DNA of 64,000 bases from Bacillota bacterium (GTDB taxonomy: Bacteria; Vulcanimicrobiota; JAJTBE01). The notes under the pieces are model-generated. The model ran no database searches. It saw only the letters and a program-made list of their open reading frames with translations, and had not been told where the DNA came from. The stretch spans positions 45,764-109,763 of the forward strand of contig JAJTBE010000088.1 in the NCBI GenBank assembly GCA_021287065.1, in the 5' to 3' direction. This document shows, piece by piece, positions 17,505 through 26,401 of the stretch. The translations under genes were made by a program, and so were the position numbers. How positions within the stretch are numbered: the first letter of the stretch is position 1; each line of letters opens with the position of its first letter.

Positions 17505-18381
17505 CTCAAAAAAGCATATAAACAGGCAAAAAAGGTATAACGGGTTCAATCTTACCGAACTCATTATATACCTGTTTATTCTGATGGTTGTTATGGCAAC
17601 CATCCTTTCCATATTTCTGTTTGTAAGCCGGGGGTATTCCCGGTCCACTTCAGCTTTCGGAGTGCAGCAGGAAGTTCAGACCGGAGTACACTGGCTCAAG
17701 CGGGACCTTCAGCAGACGAGCCTGAACAGTGTGGTTGTTTATCCCAATGCAGACCATCCCAATGAGCCTCCGGGAGTTTCTATGATTTCTGCGGTGGAAT
17801 ACATAGCTCCGGGGGATCCGGCCACAAAGACAAGAAATATGCAGATTAGCGAATACGGCGTTCCCCAGTGGCAGAAGTATGTTTTTTACACAATTATTCC
17901 CAACCCCTATAATTCATCGGACAATTTCAACCCAAGAACCGCAAAGCTGGTTCGGTGGGAAAAGCAGATTCCCGCTTCCACTGTTATTGATCCGAAACCT
18001 TCGGATATTCTGCCCTCAACACTTCAGGGAATTCAGAAAACCGTGATTTCATCGGTTATGGCGCCGGGTACGCCTCTTATCAAGGGAATCGACCATCTGA
18101 AGGATAATGCTAAAGTTCTGGATTACGGAGGATTCAGGGTACAGTTTGTCAGAAACGAACTTGAAGGGGCTGTGCTTACGGAAAAACTCTATTATATCAA
18201 CCCTGCTGATGTGTTTGACAATTCGGGGTTATCAGGGGATGAAACCCAGGGAAAGACGACTCAGCCCACATCGACCCTTACTCCTCTGGTTCAGGTAGAT
18301 TTCATGATTCTGCAGCCTGACAACCGCACAGGAAAACCTTCCGTTTTTTCAACAACATTTCAGGCTGCTCCGAGGAATTAA
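17485..18381 (+). CDS. Minor prepilin, PilW/GspJ-like
   Basis: 298 residues. After a 19-residue basic leader comes NG|FNLTELIIYLFILMVVMA, a class III signal with Phe at +1 and Glu at +5 (FNLTE). The downstream QQEVQTGVHWLKRDLQQTS is the conserved PilW/GspJ-type helix in which early acidic and arginine residues pack in the pilus core. The C-terminal domain ends in strands of a pseudopilin globular fold. It overlaps the PilV-like gene by 20 bp, with GAGGTAAG as ribosome site inside that gene. It is probably part of a minor-pilin tip complex with its two upstream neighbours. Confidence 0.83.
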   Translation: MHLLIPNSKKHINRQKRYNGFNLTELIIYLFILMVVMATILSIFLFVSRGYSRSTSAFGVQQEVQTGVHWLKRDLQQTSLNSVVVYPNADHPNEPPGVSMISAVEYIAPGDPATKTRNMQISEYGVPQWQKYVFYTIIPNPYNSSDNFNPRTAKLVRWEKQIPASTVIDPKPSDILPSTLQGIQKTVISSVMAPGTPLIKGIDHLKDNAKVLDYGGFRVQFVRNELEGAVLTEKLYYINPADVFDNSGLSGDETQGKTTQPTSTLTPLVQVDFMILQPDNRTGKPSVFSTTFQAAPRN

Positions 18382-18392
18382 AAACCACTGTT

Positions 18393-19109
18393 ATGTTTGA
18401 ATATACATTAGATGATCTAAATGTTACTGCCGAGTCTGTTTCAAAGATACTCTACAGGGAAGCGCCTCTTGCCGCTCAGGAAATGGCGGAGGATAATGTT
18501 TTTGTAAGCAGATACGAAAAGCTTTTTAAGATGTACACCCGTTTTGTTGAGCCTTTTGCTTACAGCAGATCTGTTGAAATGCAGTATTTCAGGGATGTGT
18601 TTGCAGATTCCCTTACTTATGATTCTCCAATTTTCAGAGCAGCTGAATGCTGGAGCAGAGGGGAAATATTTGTCGTTACCATCGGCAGATATATTGACGA
18701 TTCCATTACCGGGCTTTACGAGCGGGGCGAGCTTACAGATGCGCTTTATCTTGACGCTGTCGGCACTTCACTCATAGAAAACCTCGCAGCAAAGCTTCAG
18801 TCCGACATTGCGGAGAAATACCTTAATTATACAAAAGAAGAAGATGATGAGAAGCTCAGCAGTGAAGAATTCTATGCCGCAAGGTACAGTCCCGGATACT
18901 GCGGATGGGATCTGAGCGGGCAGGACGAGCTTTTCGGTTATCTTGCCGATGTTCAGCTTCCTGTTTCGATTACCTCATCGGGAATGATGCACCCCCGGAA
19001 GTCGGTTTCCGGTGTTATTGTGATGGAAAGAAAAGATCCGTCGTGGAATCTTTATGCTGCCTGCCGTCTTTGCAGAAACCGCTGCGGGATGGTCAGGAGG
19101 GTTGTTTAG
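18393..19109 (+). CDS. Vitamin B12-dependent methionine synthase activation-domain-like protein
   Basis: 238 residues. The C-terminal half has the signature of the MetH reactivation domain: RYSPGYCGWDLSGQDELF (about 161-178), then SITSSGMMHPRKSVSGVIV (about 190-208). In MetH this domain binds SAM and remethylates the oxidised cobalamin. Stand-alone versions serve corrinoid methyltransferases. The protein ends with CRLCRNRC (C224, C227, C231), a Cys cluster seen in such stand-alone forms. The RxxxGY pattern is present, so SAM binding is plausible. It begins 11 bp after the PilW-like gene, an odd placement for cobalamin metabolism. Its 3' end overlaps the convergent exonuclease gene by 17 bp. 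Confidence 0.8.
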   Translation: MFEYTLDDLNVTAESVSKILYREAPLAAQEMAEDNVFVSRYEKLFKMYTRFVEPFAYSRSVEMQYFRDVFADSLTYDSPIFRAAECWSRGEIFVVTIGRYIDDSITGLYERGELTDALYLDAVGTSLIENLAAKLQSDIAEKYLNYTKEEDDEKLSSEEFYAARYSPGYCGWDLSGQDELFGYLADVQLPVSITSSGMMHPRKSVSGVIVMERKDPSWNLYAACRLCRNRCGMVRRVV

Positions 19110-20349
19110 ATTTTTTCTCCAGTTTTTTCCGGAGCCTTTCTTTGCGTTTCTTCAGAGCTTCGGATTCCGCGTAATATGAACTCATAAAACCTGCGTTTCG
19201 TTTCCGGGATGTAATCTCCCACGCTTTATCCGTATATTCGATAGCTTTTTGAATATCTTTGGCTGTATGCTCGTAATATTTTGCAAGTTCAACAAAGGGA
19301 GTTATATCGAGTTCACTCTCCCCCGCCATTTCTTCCCACATTTGAACTGCCTGACTATGGTCTTTGCGTTTTTTGAGAATTGAAGCTATATTCTCGGTTA
19401 TTTTGGCTTTTGTGTGCCTGGGAAGCTGCGAATTCCTCGCTTTCTGGTAGAAGCTGAGGGCTTTTTCCTCATCGCCTCTGATTTCGTATATTCTGCCGAG
19501 GCTGAAATATTCAGTCCCGCACAGGTTTCCGCATTCCGCAAGTTCAAGATGGCTCCACATTCTGGCTATCAGCACAGCCATACTCACAATATCAAAGAGG
19601 TTGTGCTGAAAAACTATATCAAGAGGTTGGAAATCTTTATTTCTTATATACTGGAAAAACAAATCGGGAATCAAATATCCCGGAACATCATCTTCCCTTT
19701 TGAAATCAAGGACGGAAGTTTCCAGTGATGTAAGGGAGCATGAATCCAGAGTTTTTTTCCAGAATCGTCTGCCGCTGTGCAGCAGATCGAGATGAAAATA
19801 ATCATCAAAATCACATCTGAGGCGGTTCATTGCCATCCTTGTTTTTATCAGGGGCAAATCATAGCTTTTTCCGTTGAATGAAACGAAGCCTGTATGTTCT
19901 TTCACAAGGTTGAGAAAGTGGGCGAGCATAGCATTTTCATACATATAATCGGGCATAAAATACTGACGGACGACAAAATTCCCATCACGCAGAAAACCTG
20001 CTCCTGTCAGAAAAGCACAGGTTCCGGACCCACCTGCCAGACCCGTTGTCTCCGTATCCACAAACAGAGTTTTTTTCAGATCCATTTCACCGTAATTTTC
20101 ATCCGTAGCCAGAAATGCAAGAATCTCCGGGGGAGAATCGAAAATTTCATACAGAAACAAGCTTCCATGCCTGTGACGCAGCGGGAAAGAAGTCTCCCTG
20201 TAATAAACAGTTCCCTCAGGAGTCTCCTCCTCAATAAAATCAGGAAGAACCAGAGCCGGCTTCTCTACGGGCTTTTTCTTCTTCTGATGCTTTTTATCAA
20301 CATTCTCTGCCGTCTTTTTCAACAGAGCAAGCTTCGCTTTTATATCCAT
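19093..20349 (-). CDS. YprB-like DEDD exonuclease (RNase H-like) with TPR tail
   Basis: 418 residues. A basic N-terminal tail (KKHQKKKKPVEK) precedes an RNase_H_2/YprB-type exonuclease domain (about 80-270). FVDTETTGLAGGSGTCAFL supplies the first two acidic ligands (DxE), GFVSFNGKSYDLPLI the next conserved block, and QHNLFDIVSM the C-terminal His/Asp block. From about 285 onward, helical repeats of TPR type occur (GRIYEIRGDEEKALSFYQKA; KYYEHTAKDIQKAIEYTDKA). YprB-family proteins are predicted 3'-5' nucleases of unproven substrate. The gene is convergent with the B12-domain gene and overlaps it by 17 bp. Confidence 0.85.
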   Translation of the reverse strand: MDIKAKLALLKKTAENVDKKHQKKKKPVEKPALVLPDFIEEETPEGTVYYRETSFPLRHRHGSLFLYEIFDSPPEILAFLATDENYGEMDLKKTLFVDTETTGLAGGSGTCAFLTGAGFLRDGNFVVRQYFMPDYMYENAMLAHFLNLVKEHTGFVSFNGKSYDLPLIKTRMAMNRLRCDFDDYFHLDLLHSGRRFWKKTLDSCSLTSLETSVLDFKREDDVPGYLIPDLFFQYIRNKDFQPLDIVFQHNLFDIVSMAVLIARMWSHLELAECGNLCGTEYFSLGRIYEIRGDEEKALSFYQKARNSQLPRHTKAKITENIASILKKRKDHSQAVQMWEEMAGESELDITPFVELAKYYEHTAKDIQKAIEYTDKAWEITSRKRNAGFMSSYYAESEALKKRKERLRKKLEKKSKQPS

Positions 20350-20597
20350 TGTATAATACCCGGTTTGCTTAAGTTTTTTTTCAACTGAGGAGTAAGACAG
20401 CAGTCTTTAAAGCATGGTTTTGAGCCAACACCAGATTCAGTCCGGTGGATTGTAAGCTTACAACCACAAAACCCAAACTGTTTTAACAGTTTACCGGAAA
20501 ACGCCATTGTTAAAACCGTGGAAGCCATTAAAATGGTTTAAAGCCCGTGGTTATGAGATTCTGGCTGCCACAGGGTTAAAACCGCTGGTTCCAGGGC
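20350..20597. repeat. Spacer with a cluster of palindromes
   Basis: No gene is seen. Several exact or near-exact palindromes crowd 20449-20560: TTGTAAGCTTACAA (20449-20462), AAACTGTTTTAACAGTTT (20477-20494), and related CCATTAAAATGG-type and GTGGTT/AACCAC segments. The stretch directly abuts the left end of a type A element at 20598, so it is probably another structured element family, here present once and without clear ends. Confidence 0.45.
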
Positions 20598-20913
20598 AAT
20601 GCCCATAAATTAAGGCATGGGTTTATCTTATCGATCACGAGAGTTGGAGCGGTTTGCCCAGCTCCCAGAGAAAACTTTTTGAAAAAAGTTTCCCCGCGCC
20701 CACCCTGCGGGCAGGCACCCGCCTTCCCAAAACTTTTGAATGGGGGGACCGACCGTGGGGGGATTCTGACCGACGGGGGACCGTGGGGATTTGGGACCCT
20801 CAGAGGGAACCACGCTTTTTTAAAAAAGCGAGGTTGCCCTCCGAACCTCCCTCCTTGAAAAACAAGAGTATTCGGCTGGGAATTGGAGTAAATATTACTA
20901 ATTCAGTGGTATT
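20598..20913 (+). repeat. Type A MITE-like element, subtype with extra GC hairpin
   Basis: It runs from AATGCCCATAAATTA (20598) to TAATTCAGTGGTATT (ends 20913). Core hairpin at 20813-20830. Compared with the 277-bp copy it has an added GC-rich hairpin (GCGCCCACCCTGCGGGCAGG region, about 20694-20722) in place of the CCGGACCT segment, plus an expanded GGGGACCG stretch. It is joined directly to the next copy through module B. Confidence 0.82.
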
Positions 20914-21286
20914 GCGCCTGCCCCGGGTCCCATTAATCACCCAGAACCGCCGGCAACCCTAATAACGGTAAACATTCGACAGGGATCGTAGGAGGGGTTT
21001 GCAACCCCGACGCGAACCCGCAGGTTCGCCCACAGGCAAACACGCAGCGGTAAACAATCTCATCAGCCGTTTGCCCAGCTCCCAGAGAAAACTTTTTGAA
21101 AAAAGTTTCCTCCGGACCTCCTTCCCAAAACTTTTGAATTGGGGGACCGACCGGGGACCGTGGGGGTTTGGGGACCGTCAGAGGGAACCACGCTTTTTTA
21201 AAAAAGCGAGGTTGCCCTCCGAACCTCCCTCCTTGAAAAACAAGAGTTTTGGGGATTTGGGGACATAACACTAATTCAGTGGCATT
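20914..21286 (+). repeat. Module B (155 bp) plus type A element lacking its left end
   Basis: 20914-21068 is module B, the same 155-bp block found twice (reversed) in the 3202-4422 array. It contains the hairpins GGGGTTTGCAACCCC and GCGAACCCGCAGGTTCGC. From 21069 it continues as a type A element without its left terminus, with core hairpin 21191-21208 and right end TAATTCAGTGGCATT (21272-21286). The complete A-B-A arrangement here equals that of the first array, so the composite moved or was copied as a unit. Confidence 0.82.
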
Positions 21287-21349
21287 GCGGTTTTGGGGTA
21301 TCTTACTTATTATACTCCGGGATACAAAAGTTTCCTGCGTAAAAATAAA

Positions 21350-22606
21350 CTATCCGGTAATTATTCCGCCGCCTATTATTTTATCTCCGTCGGGCCAGGA
21401 GTAGAATACTGCTGATTGTCCGGGGGTTATGGCTCTCTGAGGTGAGTCGAACACCAGAGTTCCCTTATCTTCATTCATTTCAAGATATGCAGGAGCTTCT
21501 TCCTGTTTGTAACGGATTTTGCAGAGAAGTCTGATTTTCCCATTGTTTGGAGTTTCTTCCCCTTCCTCATCAATACGGGGTTCCGGCGGGGTTCCGATCC
21601 ATACTATGTCTTCAAGCTCAACAACCGTATTGAGAAGATCTTCATCAGCTCCCACAATCAGATTATTTTCCTCATGGTCGATTTTCAGAACATAAAGAGG
21701 TTCGGGATAAGAAATGCCCAGTCTTTTTCTCTGACCTATTGTGTAATGGATAAGGCCCTGATGAATGCCAAGAACGGAGCCGTTCTTATGGATTATCTTT
21801 CCCGGTTTGGAAATATCAGGATACCTCTCCTTGAGGAATTTTATATAATCATCATCGGGAATAAAGCAGATTTCCTGACTATCGGTTTTTTCAGACACAG
21901 GAAGATTAAGAGCTGCTGCAAATTCACGGATTTTAGACTTGGGAAACTCGCCAAGAGGGAACATTATCTTTGAAAGCTGCTTCTGGCTGAGTCTATACAG
22001 GACATAAGCTTGATCTTTAGTGCGGTCTGAACCGCGGAGAAGTTCGTATTCTCCGGTTTTTTCATTTTTGCCCACTCTTGCATAGTGTCCTGTTGCAAAA
22101 TAATCAGCACCGAGGCTGCGGGCGTATTCCATAAGTTTTCCGAATTTGATGGAAGGGTTGCAGCGGACACAAGGGTTGGGTGTTCTGCCTCTTCCGTATT
22201 CTTCGGCGAAGCTTTCTATAATCTCTTCCTGAAATTCCTTACGCAGATCAAGAATGAAATGCTGAATTCCAAGTTTTTTAGCTACTTTTTTTGAATCTAT
22301 AAGTGTGCAAAGGGGATGAAAACAAAGATCCCCGCATTTTTTGTCATAACAGTCACAGGCTTTATGGGGGGCCATGTATTCCGAAATACTGTTGGTTTCA
22401 GCTTTGCAGTAAAGCATCAGCTCAATTCTGTTGTCAATCTCCTCAACATCGGGACTGTATTCTTCACCATTGAGGTTCTGAAAACTTAACGGGCAAACAA
22501 GCATGGTTATGCCAATAACTTCGAATCCTTTTGCCATAAGCATTGCTGCTGCTACTGATGAATCTACGCCCCCGGACATCGCCAGAGCTACTCTTTTTTT
22601 CGCCAC
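21350..22606 (-). CDS. mnmA: tRNA-specific 2-thiouridylase MnmA with a Cys-rich insertion
   Basis: 418 residues; typical MnmA is ~360-375. The N-terminal PP-loop is AMSGGVDSSVAA (9-20). The family's catalytic cysteines fit C149 (in TPNPCVRCN) and C247 (SQEICFIP); the latter normally carries the persulfide. Later family blocks GQRKRLGISYPEPLYV and RAITPGQSAVFY are present. MnmA adds sulfur to U34 of tRNA for Lys, Glu and Gln. Unusually, about 45 extra residues lie between ITMLVC and the KKVAKKLGI helix (about 38-100), containing C38, C67, C84, C86, C91, C95 and C100. This may bind a metal or iron-sulfur cluster; that is inference. Confidence 0.93.
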   Translation of the reverse strand: MAKKRVALAMSGGVDSSVAAAMLMAKGFEVIGITMLVCPLSFQNLNGEEYSPDVEEIDNRIELMLYCKAETNSISEYMAPHKACDCYDKKCGDLCFHPLCTLIDSKKVAKKLGIQHFILDLRKEFQEEIIESFAEEYGRGRTPNPCVRCNPSIKFGKLMEYARSLGADYFATGHYARVGKNEKTGEYELLRGSDRTKDQAYVLYRLSQKQLSKIMFPLGEFPKSKIREFAAALNLPVSEKTDSQEICFIPDDDYIKFLKERYPDISKPGKIIHKNGSVLGIHQGLIHYTIGQRKRLGISYPEPLYVLKIDHEENNLIVGADEDLLNTVVELEDIVWIGTPPEPRIDEEGEETPNNGKIRLLCKIRYKQEEAPAYLEMNEDKGTLVFDSPQRAITPGQSAVFYSWPDGDKIIGGGIITG

Positions 22607-22658
22607 TGCTTAACTCTCCTTCTGAATCGGGAACCGTGAATAAATGGGGCAATCGCAA

Positions 22659-25001
22659 TTATTCCGGCTTTTTCTGAATGCCGTAAAGATCATACACTAT
22701 ACTGTCAATTCGGGATTCAAGCTCCCTGATCTTCCGGTCAGTCTCTTCAATTTCCCCGTCAGGTTCAGTGTTTCTTTTTCCCGGAGAATTATTAAATGAT
22801 AAATTATTCAGGCTTGAAATCTCATTATAAAGCTGCTCCAGCTCAATTTTCTGCTGCTGGTCAGGCAGAATCACCGGAATACGGGACATAGGCAGGGTGA
22901 AAAATTCGTATATATTCCCTTTTTTCTTTCCGTATTTACGATACCAGGATGCAATAAGGGATGAGTTTAAAATGCACGCAAGCGCTCTATGCGAAATTTT
23001 TGAGGCAAATTTTTTATTAATCACAATACCCCTGACATCACCGCCATCATTGAAATGCCTGCCATTATCAACTGCAAATCTGTGCCCCGTTGCTCTGTAT
23101 GGAACCACTATTTTTTCAGGCTGGTCAAAAACCCCTATATTTTGGGGAATGCTTACTGCATACCATTTCCTAACGCCTTTTTGAACTCTCTGCCTTGTTT
23201 CCAGAAGGGAACGGAAAGGCTCCAGATATGCCCTGATGCGGGGGTATTGTTCGATATCGTCTTCATCAGTGAGAAAAATTATATACTGCCCTGCATCAGC
23301 AAGATAATACTTCCTGATATGGCTGTTTTTTATATTTGGTTTGAGAACCGAAGTTTCAAGTTCAAGGCGGGCAGCTTTTTCTGCGGAAACAAGAAAAACC
23401 TCGGACATGCCTGTTTCCTGCCCCTGTCCTATAGTGCAGATTCCTGCTGAGGAATATCCCCTGCCTTCGAGAAATTCGGAATGATATTTTTCAAGTTCAG
23501 CGGGTGAAATATCTCCGAGAGGAAAAATCCTTACGCCGTCTTTTTTCAGCCTGCCGAAAACAGGATCAGCGCCTTCGAAGGACCATCTTCCTGATGTAAG
23601 TTTCTTCTGATTGACGGGAAGAACCCGATCTTTACCCGGATTTTGTGATGTAATGCGCTCAAGATATGCGGAAGTTCCGTTCCCGGCAAGTTCAGGATCG
23701 GGGCTTATCACATTAAAATACTGTTTAGCCGGTGGAGTTATTACGGAAGGCTGCTCGTTTTCCAAATCAAAATCCAGTTCCATCTGACCATTGGCAAAAA
23801 AGTGATCAGGTTTCACCGCTTTCGAGCTGATCATATCCACGGTCAGGATAGCGGCATCCACACCGGGAGCGCCGCCATGCCTCGATTTGAAGACCTTTAT
23901 CGGTTCAAAACGAACGATTTCCCTGATACTGCATTCTTCCGACAGATATTTTCTCAATTCGTCGGCATGTTCGTTTTCCATCCAGTAGGACGGGGTGATA
24001 AAGGACAGGGTTCCGCCGGGATTGAGGAGTTTCAGCGATCCTATTATGAAATAATAGAAAATATCAGACTGGCTTCTGAACCATCCGGAAAACACATTAT
24101 GATTTTTCAGCAGATTATGGTAGTCGGTGCGGGATTTACCCTTCCCTCCGCCTCCAATGGTGAAATAAGGCGGATTTCCGAGGATAAAATCAAATTTTGT
24201 TTCTATAGTCTCAAAATCAGATATAAAATCGAGAGTTGTGATGTTGTGTTCGTAATGGCAGAAAATACTTCCGCTTCTTCTGAGAAGGTTTCCGGCGATT
24301 CCGGCGGCGGTGGAGTCAATGTCGAAGCCGTAGATGTTGTAGTTGAGGACTTGTTTGGTGGGATTTTCACAGATTTTGACAATGCGGTTGAGTTTGTCGA
24401 TAGCAGAATTGCCGGCTGAGATTTTCCGGAGAGTTGTTTTTCCTGCTGTAATGTTGGTTTCTGATTCAAGAAGAATTCTGGCTGCGGCTGAAGCTTGTTT
24501 GTAGAAGTTTTCGAAAAGGGATGATGCACAGAGGAGAAATATTCCCCACCCACAGGCAGGGTCAAGGATTTTGAGGGACGAGGTCTTTTCCCATTCTGTT
24601 ATAAAAGCTGTCGTATTGCGGGTTTCCGCAAAATGAGACAGTTGGGAAGCGGATTGTGCAAGGGTTTTCCCCAGAGTTCTTTCCGCAATGAACTGTGCGA
24701 CGCAGTCGGGTGTGTAGTAAATGCCTTTTTTGCGCCGGTGGCTTTCCGAGGGTTTTTCATTATCGACAGTGTCGAGGAAGTAATCGTGAATAATGCCGGG
24801 GAGTTTTTCCCCTACCCTGTTTTTGAGTTCTTCGATTCTGCCGGTGATTTCATGAGGTATTTCCAGACTGGAATGAAAAACAGCGGAGAGAAATAAATTC
24901 TCCGCTGTTTCCGGATATTTTTCAAAAATCTCTCTGTTGGAAGGAATTTCCCCCAGAGATTTTACGATTCTGTCAATATCTTTCCATACTTTATCGGGCA
25001 T
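22659..25001 (-). CDS. Eco57I/TaqI-like N6-adenine DNA methyltransferase, orphan
   Basis: 780 residues. KKGIYYTPDCVAQFIAE (91-107) is the usual entry to gamma-class N6-adenine methylases. Motif I is LDPACGWGIFLL (146-157) and motif IV is GNPPYF (275-280). The C-terminal half resembles a TaqI-type target-recognition region with segments such as KKGNIYEFFTLPMSRIPVI, then a coiled-coil tail. No PD-(D/E)xK nuclease motif is evident in the ~85 residues before the methylase domain, and no restriction gene is adjacent. It may be an orphan or regulatory methylase, or a type IIG enzyme without nuclease. It ends 52 bp upstream of mnmA and starts 9 bp after the cyclophilin stop, in one leftward string. 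Confidence 0.85.
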   Translation of the reverse strand: MPDKVWKDIDRIVKSLGEIPSNREIFEKYPETAENLFLSAVFHSSLEIPHEITGRIEELKNRVGEKLPGIIHDYFLDTVDNEKPSESHRRKKGIYYTPDCVAQFIAERTLGKTLAQSASQLSHFAETRNTTAFITEWEKTSSLKILDPACGWGIFLLCASSLFENFYKQASAAARILLESETNITAGKTTLRKISAGNSAIDKLNRIVKICENPTKQVLNYNIYGFDIDSTAAGIAGNLLRRSGSIFCHYEHNITTLDFISDFETIETKFDFILGNPPYFTIGGGGKGKSRTDYHNLLKNHNVFSGWFRSQSDIFYYFIIGSLKLLNPGGTLSFITPSYWMENEHADELRKYLSEECSIREIVRFEPIKVFKSRHGGAPGVDAAILTVDMISSKAVKPDHFFANGQMELDFDLENEQPSVITPPAKQYFNVISPDPELAGNGTSAYLERITSQNPGKDRVLPVNQKKLTSGRWSFEGADPVFGRLKKDGVRIFPLGDISPAELEKYHSEFLEGRGYSSAGICTIGQGQETGMSEVFLVSAEKAARLELETSVLKPNIKNSHIRKYYLADAGQYIIFLTDEDDIEQYPRIRAYLEPFRSLLETRQRVQKGVRKWYAVSIPQNIGVFDQPEKIVVPYRATGHRFAVDNGRHFNDGGDVRGIVINKKFASKISHRALACILNSSLIASWYRKYGKKKGNIYEFFTLPMSRIPVILPDQQQKIELEQLYNEISSLNNLSFNNSPGKRNTEPDGEIEETDRKIRELESRIDSIVYDLYGIQKKPE

Positions 25002-25010
25002 AAAGCCTGC

Positions 25011-25763
25011 CTATTTCATATAATTGCTCTTCTGGACTTCTTTGCCCTGAAGTGACGGAGGCAGTTCGCCTTCGATGGTGATGGATTTAATCTTGTCGCC
25101 GACAGCTATGTTCTGGCAGGTTGAAAGACCTTCTGTTACCTGTCCGAAAACTGTATAGTTTTTGTCGAGGAAAGGATGGGTTCCGAGGGTTACATAGAAC
25201 TGGCTTCCGGCGCTGTCCGGATTCTGTGCTCTTGCCATTGCGAGGGTTCCGAGAACATGTTTGCGGTCGTTGAATTCTGCAGGAATGCAATAACCGGGTC
25301 CGCCTGTTCCGTCGCCTTTGGGGTCGCCGCCCTGAATGCAGAAGCCTGGTTCCACTCTGTGGAAGTTAAGGTTATCGTAGAAACCTTTTTTTGCCAGAGT
25401 AACGAAGTTTAATACAGTGTTGGGGGCTACATCGGGATAAAGTTCAGCTTTGATGTCGCCTTTATCTGTTTTAATGATAGCAATGAGTTTGCCCACTTGT
25501 TTATCTCCTCCTGTATTTTTGGTTTCTGTGGCTGCCACAGTGGGAGAAGCTGCAGGAGCAGCAGGTTCGGGTGAGCCGATTTTCAGAGGGGTAAGCGTGC
25601 TCAAAGGTGAATCCGGTGAAGGCGACGCCTGTTCTGTTTTAGCGGCTTCCGTAGCCGGTGCCGGGACATCTCCCAGCTGCTGAGGGGGTCTGCTCTGACA
25701 TCCTACTGCAAATCCGATAATGAGACAACACAGAAGTGTTAACGCTACAATATTTTTCATCAT
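25011..25763 (-). CDS. Cyclophilin-type peptidyl-prolyl isomerase lipoprotein
   Basis: 250 residues. The N-terminus is a lipoprotein signal with lipobox FAVG|C (Cys22), then a Pro/Ala/Thr-rich linker of ~65 residues. A cyclophilin domain (about 95-240) follows with family blocks FHRVEPGFCIQGGDPKGDG, LAMARAQNPDSAGSQFYVTL and DKNYTVFGQVTEG. The catalytic Arg in FHRV and the Phe/Gln in QFYV are present. It should assist folding of exported proteins from a membrane anchor. A good AAGGAGG ribosome site precedes the ATG. It is divergent from the second minor-pilin operon across a 190-bp AT-rich spacer. Confidence 0.93.
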   Translation of the reverse strand: MMKNIVALTLLCCLIIGFAVGCQSRPPQQLGDVPAPATEAAKTEQASPSPDSPLSTLTPLKIGSPEPAAPAASPTVAATETKNTGGDKQVGKLIAIIKTDKGDIKAELYPDVAPNTVLNFVTLAKKGFYDNLNFHRVEPGFCIQGGDPKGDGTGGPGYCIPAEFNDRKHVLGTLAMARAQNPDSAGSQFYVTLGTHPFLDKNYTVFGQVTEGLSTCQNIAVGDKIKSITIEGELPPSLQGKEVQKSNYMK

Positions 25764-25953
25764 ATTACCTCCTTGAGATGTTTATTCTAATGAATATTTC
25801 ATCTTCCTGCAATACTTCCGGGAGTATATTATCCATTAGTATAAAAAAAACTTCTACTTTCGGATAAAATTTGTCCTATTTTGGGATAATTTTTAAAGAA
25901 CCATTTGTTAATGATAACACAACATGATAAAAATACCCAAGGGGGTGGCATGA

Positions 25954-26385
25954 TTGCACAGAGATGTAATAAAACAAACGAATGACAAGGGAATGACTCT
26001 GATCGAAACTATTTTTTCTCTTCTGTTGCTTCTTCTTATGATTACATTTATATCCGGACTTTTTGCAAATTCGACAACTCTGGAAAAAAGCGACCAGGCG
26101 CTTGTTATTGCAACGAGTACTGCAGAATCATATCTTGAAGAGCTGAAGACAGCAATAAACACATCAGATGCATTCAACAATCTCAACTCCCGCATATATG
26201 CTCAGGTACCCAATGATGCAAGGTTTATCTACAATGTGGATGTAAGAACCGAGGCACCGAGTCTGAAATATGTAGGAATAACGGTTTTTTATGAGGATCA
26301 GGCAAAATCGGGTTTACAGCCTGACACTAAAAAACCTAATAACGGCAGGATAACTAAAATCGGCACATTCATTCCGAAACCCTAA
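25954..26385 (+). CDS. Minor prepilin, PilV/GspI-like (second operon)
   Basis: 143 residues from a TTG start, chosen because GGGGGTGG lies 5-6 bp upstream and no ATG precedes the signal in this frame. The leader HRDVIKQTNDKG is followed by |MTLIETIFSLLLLLLM, a class III prepilin site with Glu at +5. The rest is a small globular domain with late strands (NVDVRTEAP, YVGITVFYEDQ). It heads a three-gene set (V-, W- and X-like) that mirrors the three prepilins of the first operon in a different order. Confidence 0.82.
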   Translation: MHRDVIKQTNDKGMTLIETIFSLLLLLLMITFISGLFANSTTLEKSDQALVIATSTAESYLEELKTAINTSDAFNNLNSRIYAQVPNDARFIYNVDVRTEAPSLKYVGITVFYEDQAKSGLQPDTKKPNNGRITKIGTFIPKP

Positions 26386-26401
26386 GAAAGGAGTGATCAG
26401 A

